A DNA stretch of 20,969 bases from Methanomassiliicoccales archaeon (lineage in GTDB: Archaea > Thermoplasmatota > Thermoplasmata > Sysuiplasmatales > Sysuiplasmataceae): positions 1-20,969 of the forward strand of contig DAHXLZ010000242.1 of assembly GCA_027365715.1 (NCBI GenBank). Reading direction: 5' to 3'. Under the pieces are notes generated by a model. It did no database searches. It was not told the origin of the DNA and was given only the letters and a program-made list of their open reading frames with translations. Both the position numbers and the translations under genes were made by a program. Every line of letters begins with the position of its first letter. The first letter of the stretch is position 1. This document shows, piece by piece, positions 7,643 through 14,539 of the stretch.

Positions 7643-8722
7643 ATGCTCACCAACAAATCCGAAATGGAGGCTTTGGAGACACCCAGACACCTGCTTGAAT
7701 TCGCCACGATGAAAACCTTCTATGTCGGACTGGAGAACGTGAATATGCCGAGTGATGTTTTTGACCTGGATGACTTTGAAAAGGCGTTCGGGATGTGGGT
7801 GAAAAGCTTAAATGATTTGAAGAATGAATTGAAAGAAAATTGGGCTCTACTCGAAAAAAACAATGCATCTAAATGGTGGGGTTATTTGGCAGCCAGCGGG
7901 ATTGAACTCTTGGAGGCTGTCCTGCCAGATCCTTGCATTTCCAATATCGCTCTACTGGTTATGACGAGGGAGGCGCTGAATTCTTATTTTGCCTCGTTAT
8001 GGTTAGGAGTCGCTGATTATTTGAATGCAGGGAGAGCAGTTTTAAGAAGTTCGCTTGAAGCATTTTCGATGGGGATTTTGCTGAGAAACCGTCTCAAAGA
8101 AAGTGATGAAAAAGTCTCCGAATTAGCTTCCAAAGAAGAACTCGAAGAGATTAAAAAGACACTAGATTCAGCTGCCTCTAAGATTGTACGCAATAGAAGG
8201 CAGGCAACCAGTCCGTATTCCTCTGCGTTCGTAAGTATTATTAGAGATTGTAAAAAACGTGGCAAAGATGAGATCTTTGTCACTCCCCCAAATGGAGAAA
8301 CAGTGCTAAATGTAAGAGATTCCAAGGTACCTATTGGAAACATATGGCGTGATCTATCAGAGAGTGTACACGAAAGACCTAGCAGAATTGATTCAAAGAT
8401 GTTTTCTTCGAATTATACATTTGTAGACACTGTGTTTAAAGAAGCAAAAATCTTCATCGAAACAACGGATCAGAACGGAACAATGGCTCATATTCCATTT
8501 GGCTTAGATTTCTATGACATCCACTCTGCATATCTTTCCTTTGCGTCAGGGGAACTTCATAGAGCTGTGCTGAATGAATTTAAAGAGGCAAGCAGGAATG
8601 AATACAGCGAGCAGAAGTCCTACTTTTTCGAACAGATAGTACACGTGGCCGCGATTTTTGTCGCCCTTTTGGACGAAGAATTGAAGAATAATTCAGATCC
8701 CGCTTCGAAGGAGAACAAATAG
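7643..8722 (+). CDS. Protein of unknown function, largely helical
   Basis: A 359-residue soluble protein I cannot assign. The segment at residues 127-141 (LNAGRAVLRSSLEAF) and a later LSESVHER near 238-245 recall a pattern (Arg-rich helix plus LSxxvH) seen in several uncharacterised helical families, some of them HEPN-like; this resemblance is weak and from memory. A charged coiled-coil-like stretch lies at 150-185. ATG7643 gives the longest product; ATG7664 (residue 8) fits the TATA position better. Base composition is more AT-rich than in the two-component genes on its right. A hairpin follows the stop. The gene stands alone between decayed DNA and a gene-poor stretch, as cargo genes often do. 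Confidence 0.72.
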   Translation: MLTNKSEMEALETPRHLLEFATMKTFYVGLENVNMPSDVFDLDDFEKAFGMWVKSLNDLKNELKENWALLEKNNASKWWGYLAASGIELLEAVLPDPCISNIALLVMTREALNSYFASLWLGVADYLNAGRAVLRSSLEAFSMGILLRNRLKESDEKVSELASKEELEEIKKTLDSAASKIVRNRRQATSPYSSAFVSIIRDCKKRGKDEIFVTPPNGETVLNVRDSKVPIGNIWRDLSESVHERPSRIDSKMFSSNYTFVDTVFKEAKIFIETTDQNGTMAHIPFGLDFYDIHSAYLSFASGELHRAVLNEFKEASRNEYSEQKSYFFEQIVHVAAIFVALLDEELKNNSDPASKENK

Positions 8723-9183
8723 TCTGTTAATTTCGGACGCAGGAATGTTCTGCGTGAAACTTTAAACATTTTTATGACAGAACTTTGAGGATGCACCGTT
8801 TAAGCGGGGTGCGTGCATAACGCCATGGATGGTATTCCCCTGCAAATCAGATTCATCTCTTTGAAGTCCGTCCTTGATGCAAGAGGAGTCGCCACTTTCA
8901 AACATATTTGCGATTACAAAGGAATTGGATCACTGGATGTCTCAGGAGTCCTTCCAGTAGCAGTCTTGTTATTTCGAAAATGCAACAAAGGAAAACAGCC
9001 ATGCCTCCTTTGCAGAGGATGAAAGAGCTGGCTACACTCTCAAAAACTGACATCAGCGATTTGCGCAACGTTGTTTTCCGATGAAATCGGTGCAGCTTAT
9101 CATGCAATCCATGCTGACGAATGCCACTATTGTTGAATTCCTATTTGCGAAACCCCCATTGAGGATAACCTGATAATTGTCTC
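8723..9183. other. Stretch without a recognised gene
   Basis: Apart from the hairpin at 8737-8755, nothing here is supported as a gene. Open frames are short, lack ribosome sites and do not resemble known proteins. A short frame near 9001-9084 could be a remnant of a lost gene. Confidence 0.5.
8737..8755 (+). terminator. Hairpin after the 7643 gene
   Basis: ACGCAG (8737-8742) pairs with CTGCGT (8750-8755) 14 bases after the stop codon, and T-rich sequence follows around 8760-8775. It is a plausible transcription terminator, although archaeal termination needs only the T-run. Confidence 0.35.
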
Positions 9184-9576
9184 TCAACGCATCAGTTCCT
9201 TTGTCCTTTCGAGGCTGCTGAAAGGCTTCAAGGCTTCCGTGAGTTCGGCAAGGCCGAACGGTTTCACGAGATATGCGCTGACGCCGAGGATCTTCGCCCT
9301 GAGCTTCAGAGCCTCGTCGTCACGTGCGCTTTCCACAATGATGTTTGCCTGCGGGTCGATCAGCCTTATCTCGCTGACCGCATCGAGGCCGTCCCTGCCC
9401 GGCATCATTATGTCGAGTATCATTACATCCGGTCTTGTCTGGTTGTAGAGCGCAACAGCGTCGTTGCCGTCCTTCCCCGATGCAACGACCTCATAGCCGT
9501 TTGCCTCCAGTGCTTCCGCTATGGCCGTCCTTGTAGGCCACGAATCGTCGACTACCAGGATTTTCAGTTTTGCCAT
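9184..9576 (-). CDS. Single-domain response regulator (CheY-like receiver)
   Basis: A 130-residue phosphoacceptor protein made of one receiver domain. The acidic pair D10-D11 (VVDDS), phosphorylation site D55 (MILDIMMPG), S83 and K105 (YLVKPFG) are all present, so it should be phosphorylatable by a histidine kinase. There is no output domain, so it would act by protein contact, like CheY. ATG9576 was preferred to one 11 codons upstream because the receiver fold begins there and a TATA-like box sits about 28 bases before it, giving a leaderless message. No kinase is adjacent; the nearest kinase-like protein is at 14540. Confidence 0.88.
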   Translation of the reverse strand: MAKLKILVVDDSWPTRTAIAEALEANGYEVVASGKDGNDAVALYNQTRPDVMILDIMMPGRDGLDAVSEIRLIDPQANIIVESARDDEALKLRAKILGVSAYLVKPFGLAELTEALKPFSSLERTKELMR

Positions 9577-9600
9577 ACCGGTGTGCGCATGCTGTGCCGG

Positions 9601-9608
9601 GATAAACA
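9601..9608 (-). promoter_or_regulatory. TATA-like box for the response regulator
   Basis: On the minus strand TGTTTATC is centred about 28 bases before ATG9576, the expected spacing for a leaderless archaeal transcript. It supports the shorter start. Confidence 0.45.
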
Positions 9609-9839
9609 CTTTGCCGGCACTGTGGTATGCCAGTGTGCGCCTTCAGCATACTGCCGGTACCATTCAATCAGGAAGGATGTCACTGTACCAAGGAAAGGTG
9701 CAGCACTATCGCCGGATTTCTCTTCCCTGCAATTGGCCGGATCTAAGTAATGCCTGTCCCCTGGACATGCGTTTACAGTTACAGGTGGAGGATAGGCAGA
9801 CGTAGCCGGACTCCCGGAACCTTTCGGCGTAACACTCTG

Positions 9840-11045
9840 TTACCGCTTCACTCGCCTGAGCACAATCGTCCCGTCATCCTCCATCCCGGTGGCTCTGGTC
9901 TGGGGAAGCGCAGGGTGGAAGCGTTTCACCTGATTACTGAAATAATCCGGATAATTCACAGCCATGTCTGCAAGCATTCTGATAGAGCGTTCAATGCACC
10001 ACAGCATCAGTGGCTGGAGAAACGGATCTTCTTCGGAATCTGCAATTTTGCCGAAATAGTCTTTCTGGAGTGAGGGCATTATGATGTCCCTCACAATTGC
10101 TGAGATGCCAAACTCTATCTCTGCCCTCCGCGTATTCAACCTGTCAGTTTCAGCTTTAAGGGCTATGGCATCCTTCATCAGTTCATCCCTTATGCGCCGG
10201 ATCGCACGTATGCTTCCCGCTTCAGATGCTTCTGCATCGATCTCTGCAAGCCTTGCCTCTTTTGAGGCTATCTTCACGTCAAGTTCCCTGCACTCAGCCT
10301 TCTTTTCTTCGACGCGTTCCTGCAGGCTGCTCAGTTCCGCTATCCTCTCCTTCACATTTCCCTTTCTGAAATAATCGATGATGTCAAATCCTTCCTGTTG
10401 GCAGCTTTTCAAAATCACCGAGCCAAGTACCAGCATCTGCCGGTCAATACCGTACTTCCGGCGATCGGCGAGGAGCAGGGCACCGTCAGTCAAATCCTGG
10501 ATGCCATACCCTCCTGATGTGACTACTGAGGAAATTGAACACAGACCGTCGATGAAGCGCTTTAGACCCCCTTCCTTATCTGCACCTTTCAGGAGCCATT
10601 CCGCGTTCCTGCTGATGTAATCGCCGGCGGTGGCCGCACTGGTCATGAGGTTATCCGCATTTCCATCGCTCAGTATTGCGGTGGTGTGCTTTCTCAGCTT
10701 CCTCAGGACGCTTATGGCGACGGCGAGTTCGGAGGAGTCGGCAACCAAGAAGCCGTGCCTCGCCGCTATGCTCGCTGCTTGCGGGCCATAGACAGGATGG
10801 CGGCACATCTGTTCGAAGGCGGAAAAATCTGCGTCGAGCTGCGCATACACAGCATCGAGTCCCTTCTTGATGTCAGCGGCCATGGCGCCTCTCGATGGAA
10901 CAGCTTGGTTATTGCTCCGCTCCCGTTGGATTATAGAGGATATGGTGTTTCTCCCGACGCCGAGCTTGCTGGAAATATCTATGTTGGTGCGTCCCTCTGC
11001 GTGCATCGCTATGATCGACCTCTCAACCTCCGGTGTTATTGTCAT
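9840..11045 (-). CDS. HTH plus coiled-coil protein of unknown function
   Basis: A 401-residue protein. Residues 5-42 form a clear helix-turn-helix of the homeodomain/resolvase kind (GRTNIDISSKLGVGRNTISS), so it should bind DNA. The middle is a helical region of unknown fold. A long charged coiled coil spans about residues 235-315 (for example LQERVEEKKAECRELD), followed by a conserved-looking C-terminal helical domain. A GGAAGGGG stretch lies upstream of ATG11045. It is the downstream end of a run of same-strand small genes (11337-12300) and may share a role with them. Possible jobs include plasmid maintenance, partition or regulation; none is supported by a diagnostic motif. Confidence 0.75.
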   Translation of the reverse strand: MTITPEVERSIIAMHAEGRTNIDISSKLGVGRNTISSIIQRERSNNQAVPSRGAMAADIKKGLDAVYAQLDADFSAFEQMCRHPVYGPQAASIAARHGFLVADSSELAVAISVLRKLRKHTTAILSDGNADNLMTSAATAGDYISRNAEWLLKGADKEGGLKRFIDGLCSISSVVTSGGYGIQDLTDGALLLADRRKYGIDRQMLVLGSVILKSCQQEGFDIIDYFRKGNVKERIAELSSLQERVEEKKAECRELDVKIASKEARLAEIDAEASEAGSIRAIRRIRDELMKDAIALKAETDRLNTRRAEIEFGISAIVRDIIMPSLQKDYFGKIADSEEDPFLQPLMLWCIERSIRMLADMAVNYPDYFSNQVKRFHPALPQTRATGMEDDGTIVLRRVKR

Positions 11046-11274
11046 TCAGCATGTATGGCCCCTTCCTGCGATTTAACGTTTATCATGCCTGAACCGAAAG
11101 GCACCGTGATGCACACCCATGCACGATTCCCGCACAAAAAATGCCTTCTTCTGCACTGTTTCTGCACAAAAACTGCTGAAAAAGCGACCAAACAATGACC
11201 GATTCCTCCCCCCTTTCACCCCTCCCGCCGGGGTCACTCCCCAGTTCGCGCATACGTGCATAGGCATCAGGAAA

Positions 11275-11296
11275 TCTGAGCGTCATGATGCTCAGA
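11275..11296. repeat. Near-perfect 22-bp palindrome
   Basis: TCTGAGCGTCA followed directly by TGATGCTCAGA forms a palindrome with one mismatched pair; three more bases on each side extend it with one further mismatch. It lies between the zinc-protein gene and the HTH/coiled-coil gene, about 230 bases before the start of the latter. It could be an operator for the HTH protein or, read on the minus strand, a hairpin between two genes. The surrounding stretch 11046-11336 holds no supported gene; it also has a G-rich run at 11301-11320. Confidence 0.6.
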
Positions 11297-11336
11297 CTTG
11301 AGGGGGAGGGGTAGGTGGAAGAACAGGGAAAAGGGG

Positions 11337-11552
11337 TTAGGGCGTCGTTTCGCACCCGCCCTTTCTGCATCCGTCAGCGGTGCCTCCTATCGATTTGTAT
11401 CTGCGCCGTAGGGCTTCCCTTACCCGCGGCAGTGTGGAAGGGCAGATCAACAGGTGCGCATGCATCTGTATGATTACCGATTCGCTCTGATCGAGCGCCA
11501 TGACTTTCCCGCATCCATTACAGCGGGCAGTGCTGAAAAATGGTTCACTCAT
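11337..11552 (-). CDS. Small zinc-binding protein
   Basis: A 71-residue protein with C11-x2-C14, then H33 and C37 (RCNGCGKVM ... HAHLLICP), a C2HC-type single zinc site. Two more cysteines lie near the C-terminus (CRKGGC). ATG11552 follows GAGGT by five bases, so it is preferred to an ATG nine codons upstream. Small proteins of this kind are common in archaeal plasmids and viruses and usually bind DNA, RNA or protein. It sits in a minus-strand series with the genes at 11595, 11893 and 9840. Confidence 0.65.
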   Translation of the reverse strand: MSEPFFSTARCNGCGKVMALDQSESVIIQMHAHLLICPSTLPRVREALRRRYKSIGGTADGCRKGGCETTP

Positions 11553-11594
11553 TTTTACCTCGATTCCTGTATCGGTCAAAAAAAGGGAAAGAGT

Positions 11595-11756
11595 TTAAAA
11601 CTGGATGCCTGACTCCTTCTGCGACATCCCGATGAGTTCTGCGGCCTCTGCATTGGTCAGCTGTGCATTCATCAGCCGTGCAGGGAAGAGTCCGAAACTC
11701 AGGCCGAAGCGTTCGTTGTCGTCCATGCCCTTGTATATAGCCTTCAGGTCAGCCAT
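11595..11756 (-). CDS. 53-residue small protein, possible HTH-like segment
   Basis: ATG11756 is preceded by GAGGT (GAGGTTATGCA), and the frame gives a 53-residue protein ending TAA. The segment LTNAEAAELIGMSQKES resembles the helix-turn-helix half of small regulators, but the protein is short for a complete domain. It sits 42 bases before the zinc-protein gene and could be cotranscribed with it. I do not recognise the family. The good ribosome site and sensible composition make it more likely real than chance. Confidence 0.5.
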   Translation of the reverse strand: MADLKAIYKGMDDNERFGLSFGLFPARLMNAQLTNAEAAELIGMSQKESGIQF

Positions 11757-11765
11757 TGCATAACC

Positions 11766-11861
11766 TCAATCATGCTGCCGGGCAAAGAAAGTGACAGTGC
11801 CTGCCTGCCGTCCAACCCCATTGTTCAATTCACCAAAATGCAGGGTTAGGCGTTCGTCCAT
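11766..11861 (-). CDS. Possible 31-residue peptide
   Basis: A short frame from ATG11861 to TGA11766, ending just before the ribosome site of the 11756 gene. There is no clear Shine-Dalgarno of its own and no known similarity. It is listed only because it fills an otherwise empty gap in a same-strand gene series. Confidence 0.2.
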   Translation of the reverse strand: MDERLTLHFGELNNGVGRQAGTVTFFARQHD

Positions 11862-11892
11862 ATGATGACAAAAAAGATTGAAAGAAAGTGTT

Positions 11893-12300
11893 TTACTGCC
11901 CCGGCTGTGCGGCCGGCTTCCTGGCTGTCTGCTCCTGCACCTTTCCGTTCTCTGTCTTCGGCTGGCGCACAACCATGCCGTTGGCTTCCGCGAATTCCTC
12001 CATCCCGTCAAAGCGCTGCCCCTCGAACGCTCCCTCCCCTGCGTACCGGAAGCCAATCTGTTTCATTCTTGCGAGCAGTGCCTTGAACTTCTCTTCGTCG
12101 ACGAATTTCTCGAGCGCCAGTGTCACCCTGCTGCCTCCGTTTCCGTTGCCGTTCTTCCTGTAGTAGAAGAACGGCTGCACCACTGCCTGCGCTAGATACT
12201 GTTCGAACTCAGGCTTTCCCGAGGAGCAGAGCAGCCTTCTCAGCTCGCCGAGTCTTTCGGTCTGTTCTCTTACCCACTTTTCAAGTTCAGTGTTTTCCAT
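11893..12300 (-). CDS. Small protein of unknown function
   Basis: A 135-residue protein that starts with a charged helix (residues 1-25) and contains YYRKNGNGNGG, probably an exposed loop, near residues 46-56. A Lys/Glu-rich helical part follows, then a disordered Gln/Pro/Ala-rich tail. ATG12300 has GAGGT about 10 bases upstream. It is the first gene of the minus-strand series running down to 9840 and is divergent from the REC-PAS-GAF gene at 12498, with about 200 bases between them for both promoters. I do not recognise it. Confidence 0.6.
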   Translation of the reverse strand: MENTELEKWVREQTERLGELRRLLCSSGKPEFEQYLAQAVVQPFFYYRKNGNGNGGSRVTLALEKFVDEEKFKALLARMKQIGFRYAGEGAFEGQRFDGMEEFAEANGMVVRQPKTENGKVQEQTARKPAAQPGQ

Positions 12301-12450
12301 ATTGCCACGTTACCTCGGTCACCCAAAAGAAGAAGAAACACAGACGAGCATAGGTGGCGGAGACGTGTGGCAGGCATGACGAACCAACCCTTTCATCGAC
12401 AGGCTGAAAATTGTCCGTCATTATCAGCGGGTGAAACGGTGCGTGAAAGC

Positions 12451-12459
12451 TTTTTTATT
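12451..12459 (+). promoter_or_regulatory. TATA-like box for the REC-PAS-GAF gene
   Basis: TTTTTTATT lies about 45 bases before ATG12498, predicting a transcript start near 12481 and a leader of about 17 bases. Confidence 0.4.
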
Positions 12460-12497
12460 CCTGTTGCCTGCGAAAATGCATAAATTTGTGATCTCAG

Positions 12498-13853
12498 ATG
12501 CTCTCAGGAAACAGCGTAATAAGGATTCTCTATGTTGACGATGAGCGTTTTCTGCATGAGCCTTTCAAACTCTTCATGGAAAAGGACGGAGAATTCAGCG
12601 TCGACACCGTCCCGTCCGCTGAAGAGGCACTGGAAAGGCTCTCTGCAGGGCGCTATGATGCTGTGGTGTCTGATTACCAGATGCCGGGAATGGACGGCAT
12701 TGGTCTTCTGAAGAATCTTCGTTCCACAGGCAGAAAAATACCGTTCATTCTCTTCACCGGCAGGGGAAGGGAGGAGATCGTCATCGATGCGGTAAACAGC
12801 GGTGCCGATTTCTACGTTCAGAAGGGCGGCGACGTTCTGCCGCAGTTCACTGAACTCGCGCATTTCATCAGGAATGCCGTTGATCGCAGGAGTGCAGAGG
12901 AGCGTCTCATTGAAACGGAACGTAAGCTCTCCTCCTTCTTTGCCCACACCCCGGATGCCATCGTCCTCTTTGACGGTGACGGTCATGTGCTGAACATGAA
13001 CACAGCGGCCGAGCGGCTGTTCGGAACCACTGAAAAGGAGATCGCGGGCCACGTGCTCAAACTGCGCGACGATGACGCAACAGCGAGGTTCGTCGAAATA
13101 TTTCGCAGAACTGTAGCCGGAGGTGTGACCATCCACCATGATGAGACGATGAAGCGTGCCGACGGCGGCACGGTATACCTGAGCGCAAACACAACACCGA
13201 TAAAGGACTCATCCGGAGGCACGTCGTTCGTCGCCTGCACCATAAGGGACGTTACGGACAGGACCCGGTCGCAGACTCTTGTCAGGGCGCTGCATGATGC
13301 TTCCGTTTCGGTGCTCAGGGGAAAGACACTGGCGGACACGCTGCGTTTCATATGCGGAGCGATTGCAGACATATTCGCATTCAGGGCGGTAGTCATATTT
13401 CTCAAGAACGAGGACGGATCGGTCACAGCCCTGGCGAAGGCCGGCAGCGCTCCAGAATACCCGATGGAGACGACAATAAGGTGGGATGAAACGCCCGAAG
13501 GGCAGTCGCCAACAGGAAGGGCGATGCGCACGGGGAAGGTGCAGTACGGCAGGGCTGGTGACGCCGACTTCGGCATATGGAGCGAAATCATAATCGGGAG
13601 GGGATACGACTCCGTGCTCTCCCTACCGATCCGGTTTGAGAACGAGATAATAGGCGCAATGAGCATCGGAGGCAACGGCGTTGACAGCCTTCCGAAGGAT
13701 GTCACAGACCTGATAGTCAATGCCACGGACACCGTGGGGATTGCCATAATGGCGGCACTGCACTCGGAGAGGCTGGGTCTCCTCGAGCATCTCCTGAAAC
13801 TGGACAGCCAGGCAGCTTACAAGGAAAGGACGCACACCAATGGAGTGCACTGA
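12498..13853 (+). CDS. REC-PAS-GAF response regulator without output domain
   Basis: A 451-residue signalling protein. The receiver domain (about 7-125) carries D14-D15 (YVDDE), phosphoacceptor D59 (VVSDYQMPG) and a threonine in FTGRG; the usual lysine appears as QKGGD. A PAS domain spans about 140-260 (FAHTPDAIVLFDGDG ... ANTTPIKD) and a GAF domain about 265-425. No histidine kinase, DNA-binding or cyclase domain follows, an arrangement known in archaea where the output partner is separate. PAS and GAF would sense a small molecule or redox state. A terminator-like T-run follows. It stands between the minus-strand series and the VOC gene, with its own promoter. Confidence 0.85.
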   Translation: MLSGNSVIRILYVDDERFLHEPFKLFMEKDGEFSVDTVPSAEEALERLSAGRYDAVVSDYQMPGMDGIGLLKNLRSTGRKIPFILFTGRGREEIVIDAVNSGADFYVQKGGDVLPQFTELAHFIRNAVDRRSAEERLIETERKLSSFFAHTPDAIVLFDGDGHVLNMNTAAERLFGTTEKEIAGHVLKLRDDDATARFVEIFRRTVAGGVTIHHDETMKRADGGTVYLSANTTPIKDSSGGTSFVACTIRDVTDRTRSQTLVRALHDASVSVLRGKTLADTLRFICGAIADIFAFRAVVIFLKNEDGSVTALAKAGSAPEYPMETTIRWDETPEGQSPTGRAMRTGKVQYGRAGDADFGIWSEIIIGRGYDSVLSLPIRFENEIIGAMSIGGNGVDSLPKDVTDLIVNATDTVGIAIMAALHSERLGLLEHLLKLDSQAAYKERTHTNGVH

Positions 13854-13865
13854 CCGGTTCGCACC

Positions 13866-13910
13866 GCCCTGTTGAGGGCATTACGCACCGCAGATTGCTG
13901 CCCTTTTTTT
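13866..13910 (+). terminator. Hairpin and T-run after the REC-PAS-GAF gene
   Basis: GCCCT-GTTG-AGGGC at 13866-13879 is a small hairpin, and a run of seven T follows at 13904-13910. The T-run is the likelier termination signal in an archaeon. Confidence 0.45.
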
Positions 13911-13930
13911 CAGCACGGGTTCGGCTCTCC

Positions 13931-13937
13931 TTTATAT
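13931..13937 (+). promoter_or_regulatory. TATA-like box for the VOC gene
   Basis: TTTATAT is centred about 32 bases before ATG13966, predicting a very short leader of about six bases. Confidence 0.5.
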
Positions 13938-13965
13938 TTGCAGATAAGGATACCAGACCTCGGAT

Positions 13966-14376
13966 ATGAAAGAAGACAGGGACGGCAATCCAGCATTCAT
14001 CTACACCGGCATCCGGGTGAAGGACATGGATGAGTCAATCGCGTTCTATACCAGAGTGCTGAACATGACAGTTGCAGAAAAAAGGGAGAGGACGGAACCC
14101 ACGAAGGGCGAAGTCATTACACTGAAGAGCAGGCACTCAGGCCAGCTGCTTGAGCTCAACTGGTATGCCGGGGACAGCCCTTATTGCTCGGAATACAGGA
14201 ACGGCGAGGAGCTTGGCCATCTTGCTTTCGAAGTTGACAATCTTGAGTAATGTATCAAGGAATTGCATTCAAATTGTGTGAAGATTGAAATAATGCCGGG
14301 CGAGATAAGCGGATGGGAGGAGTGGAAGAAGACGTTTATCAAAGATCCCAACGGCATCCGGATAGAATTCCTTTAG
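13966..14376 (+). pseudogene. Glyoxalase/VOC-family protein interrupted by one TAA
   Basis: The frame encodes a vicinal-oxygen-chelate protein of lactoylglutathione-lyase type: IRVKDMDESIAFYTRVLNM at the start, LLELNWY with a metal-ligand Glu, and GHLAFEV with a ligand His. A TAA at 14248-14250 ends it after DNLE. Reading on in the same frame gives CIKELH, then FIKDPNGIRIEFL and a normal stop at 14376, a proper family C-terminus with the last metal-ligand Glu. The damage is thus one nonsense codon, with no frameshift. The first ligand His is already replaced by Tyr (FIYTGIRV). It is probably a recent pseudogene or a sequencing error; the 94-residue product alone should lack the second metal half-site. 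Confidence 0.78.
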
Positions 14377-14539
14377 AGAATCAAGCGAAAATAAAAAACA
14401 AAAGAGCAAGAATGATTGATAAATGATAGTACAAGGGAGTTAAATTGAAAAGGAAGTCAATTATATGTTCATTCAACCTAAGTCAAAAAATCAGATCCGG
14501 TCCAGTAATACTATGACAAGACGATAGGAAGAGAGTGGC

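Noticed and set aside
12504..13747. Two long minus-strand open frames of 211 and 254 codons
   Set aside because: They lie opposite the REC-PAS-GAF gene, whose motifs are clear, and show no protein motifs of their own.
14248..14250. Reassigned stop codon in the VOC gene
   Set aside because: Archaeal pyrrolysine uses TAG; this is TAA, and other genes here use TAA as a normal stop.
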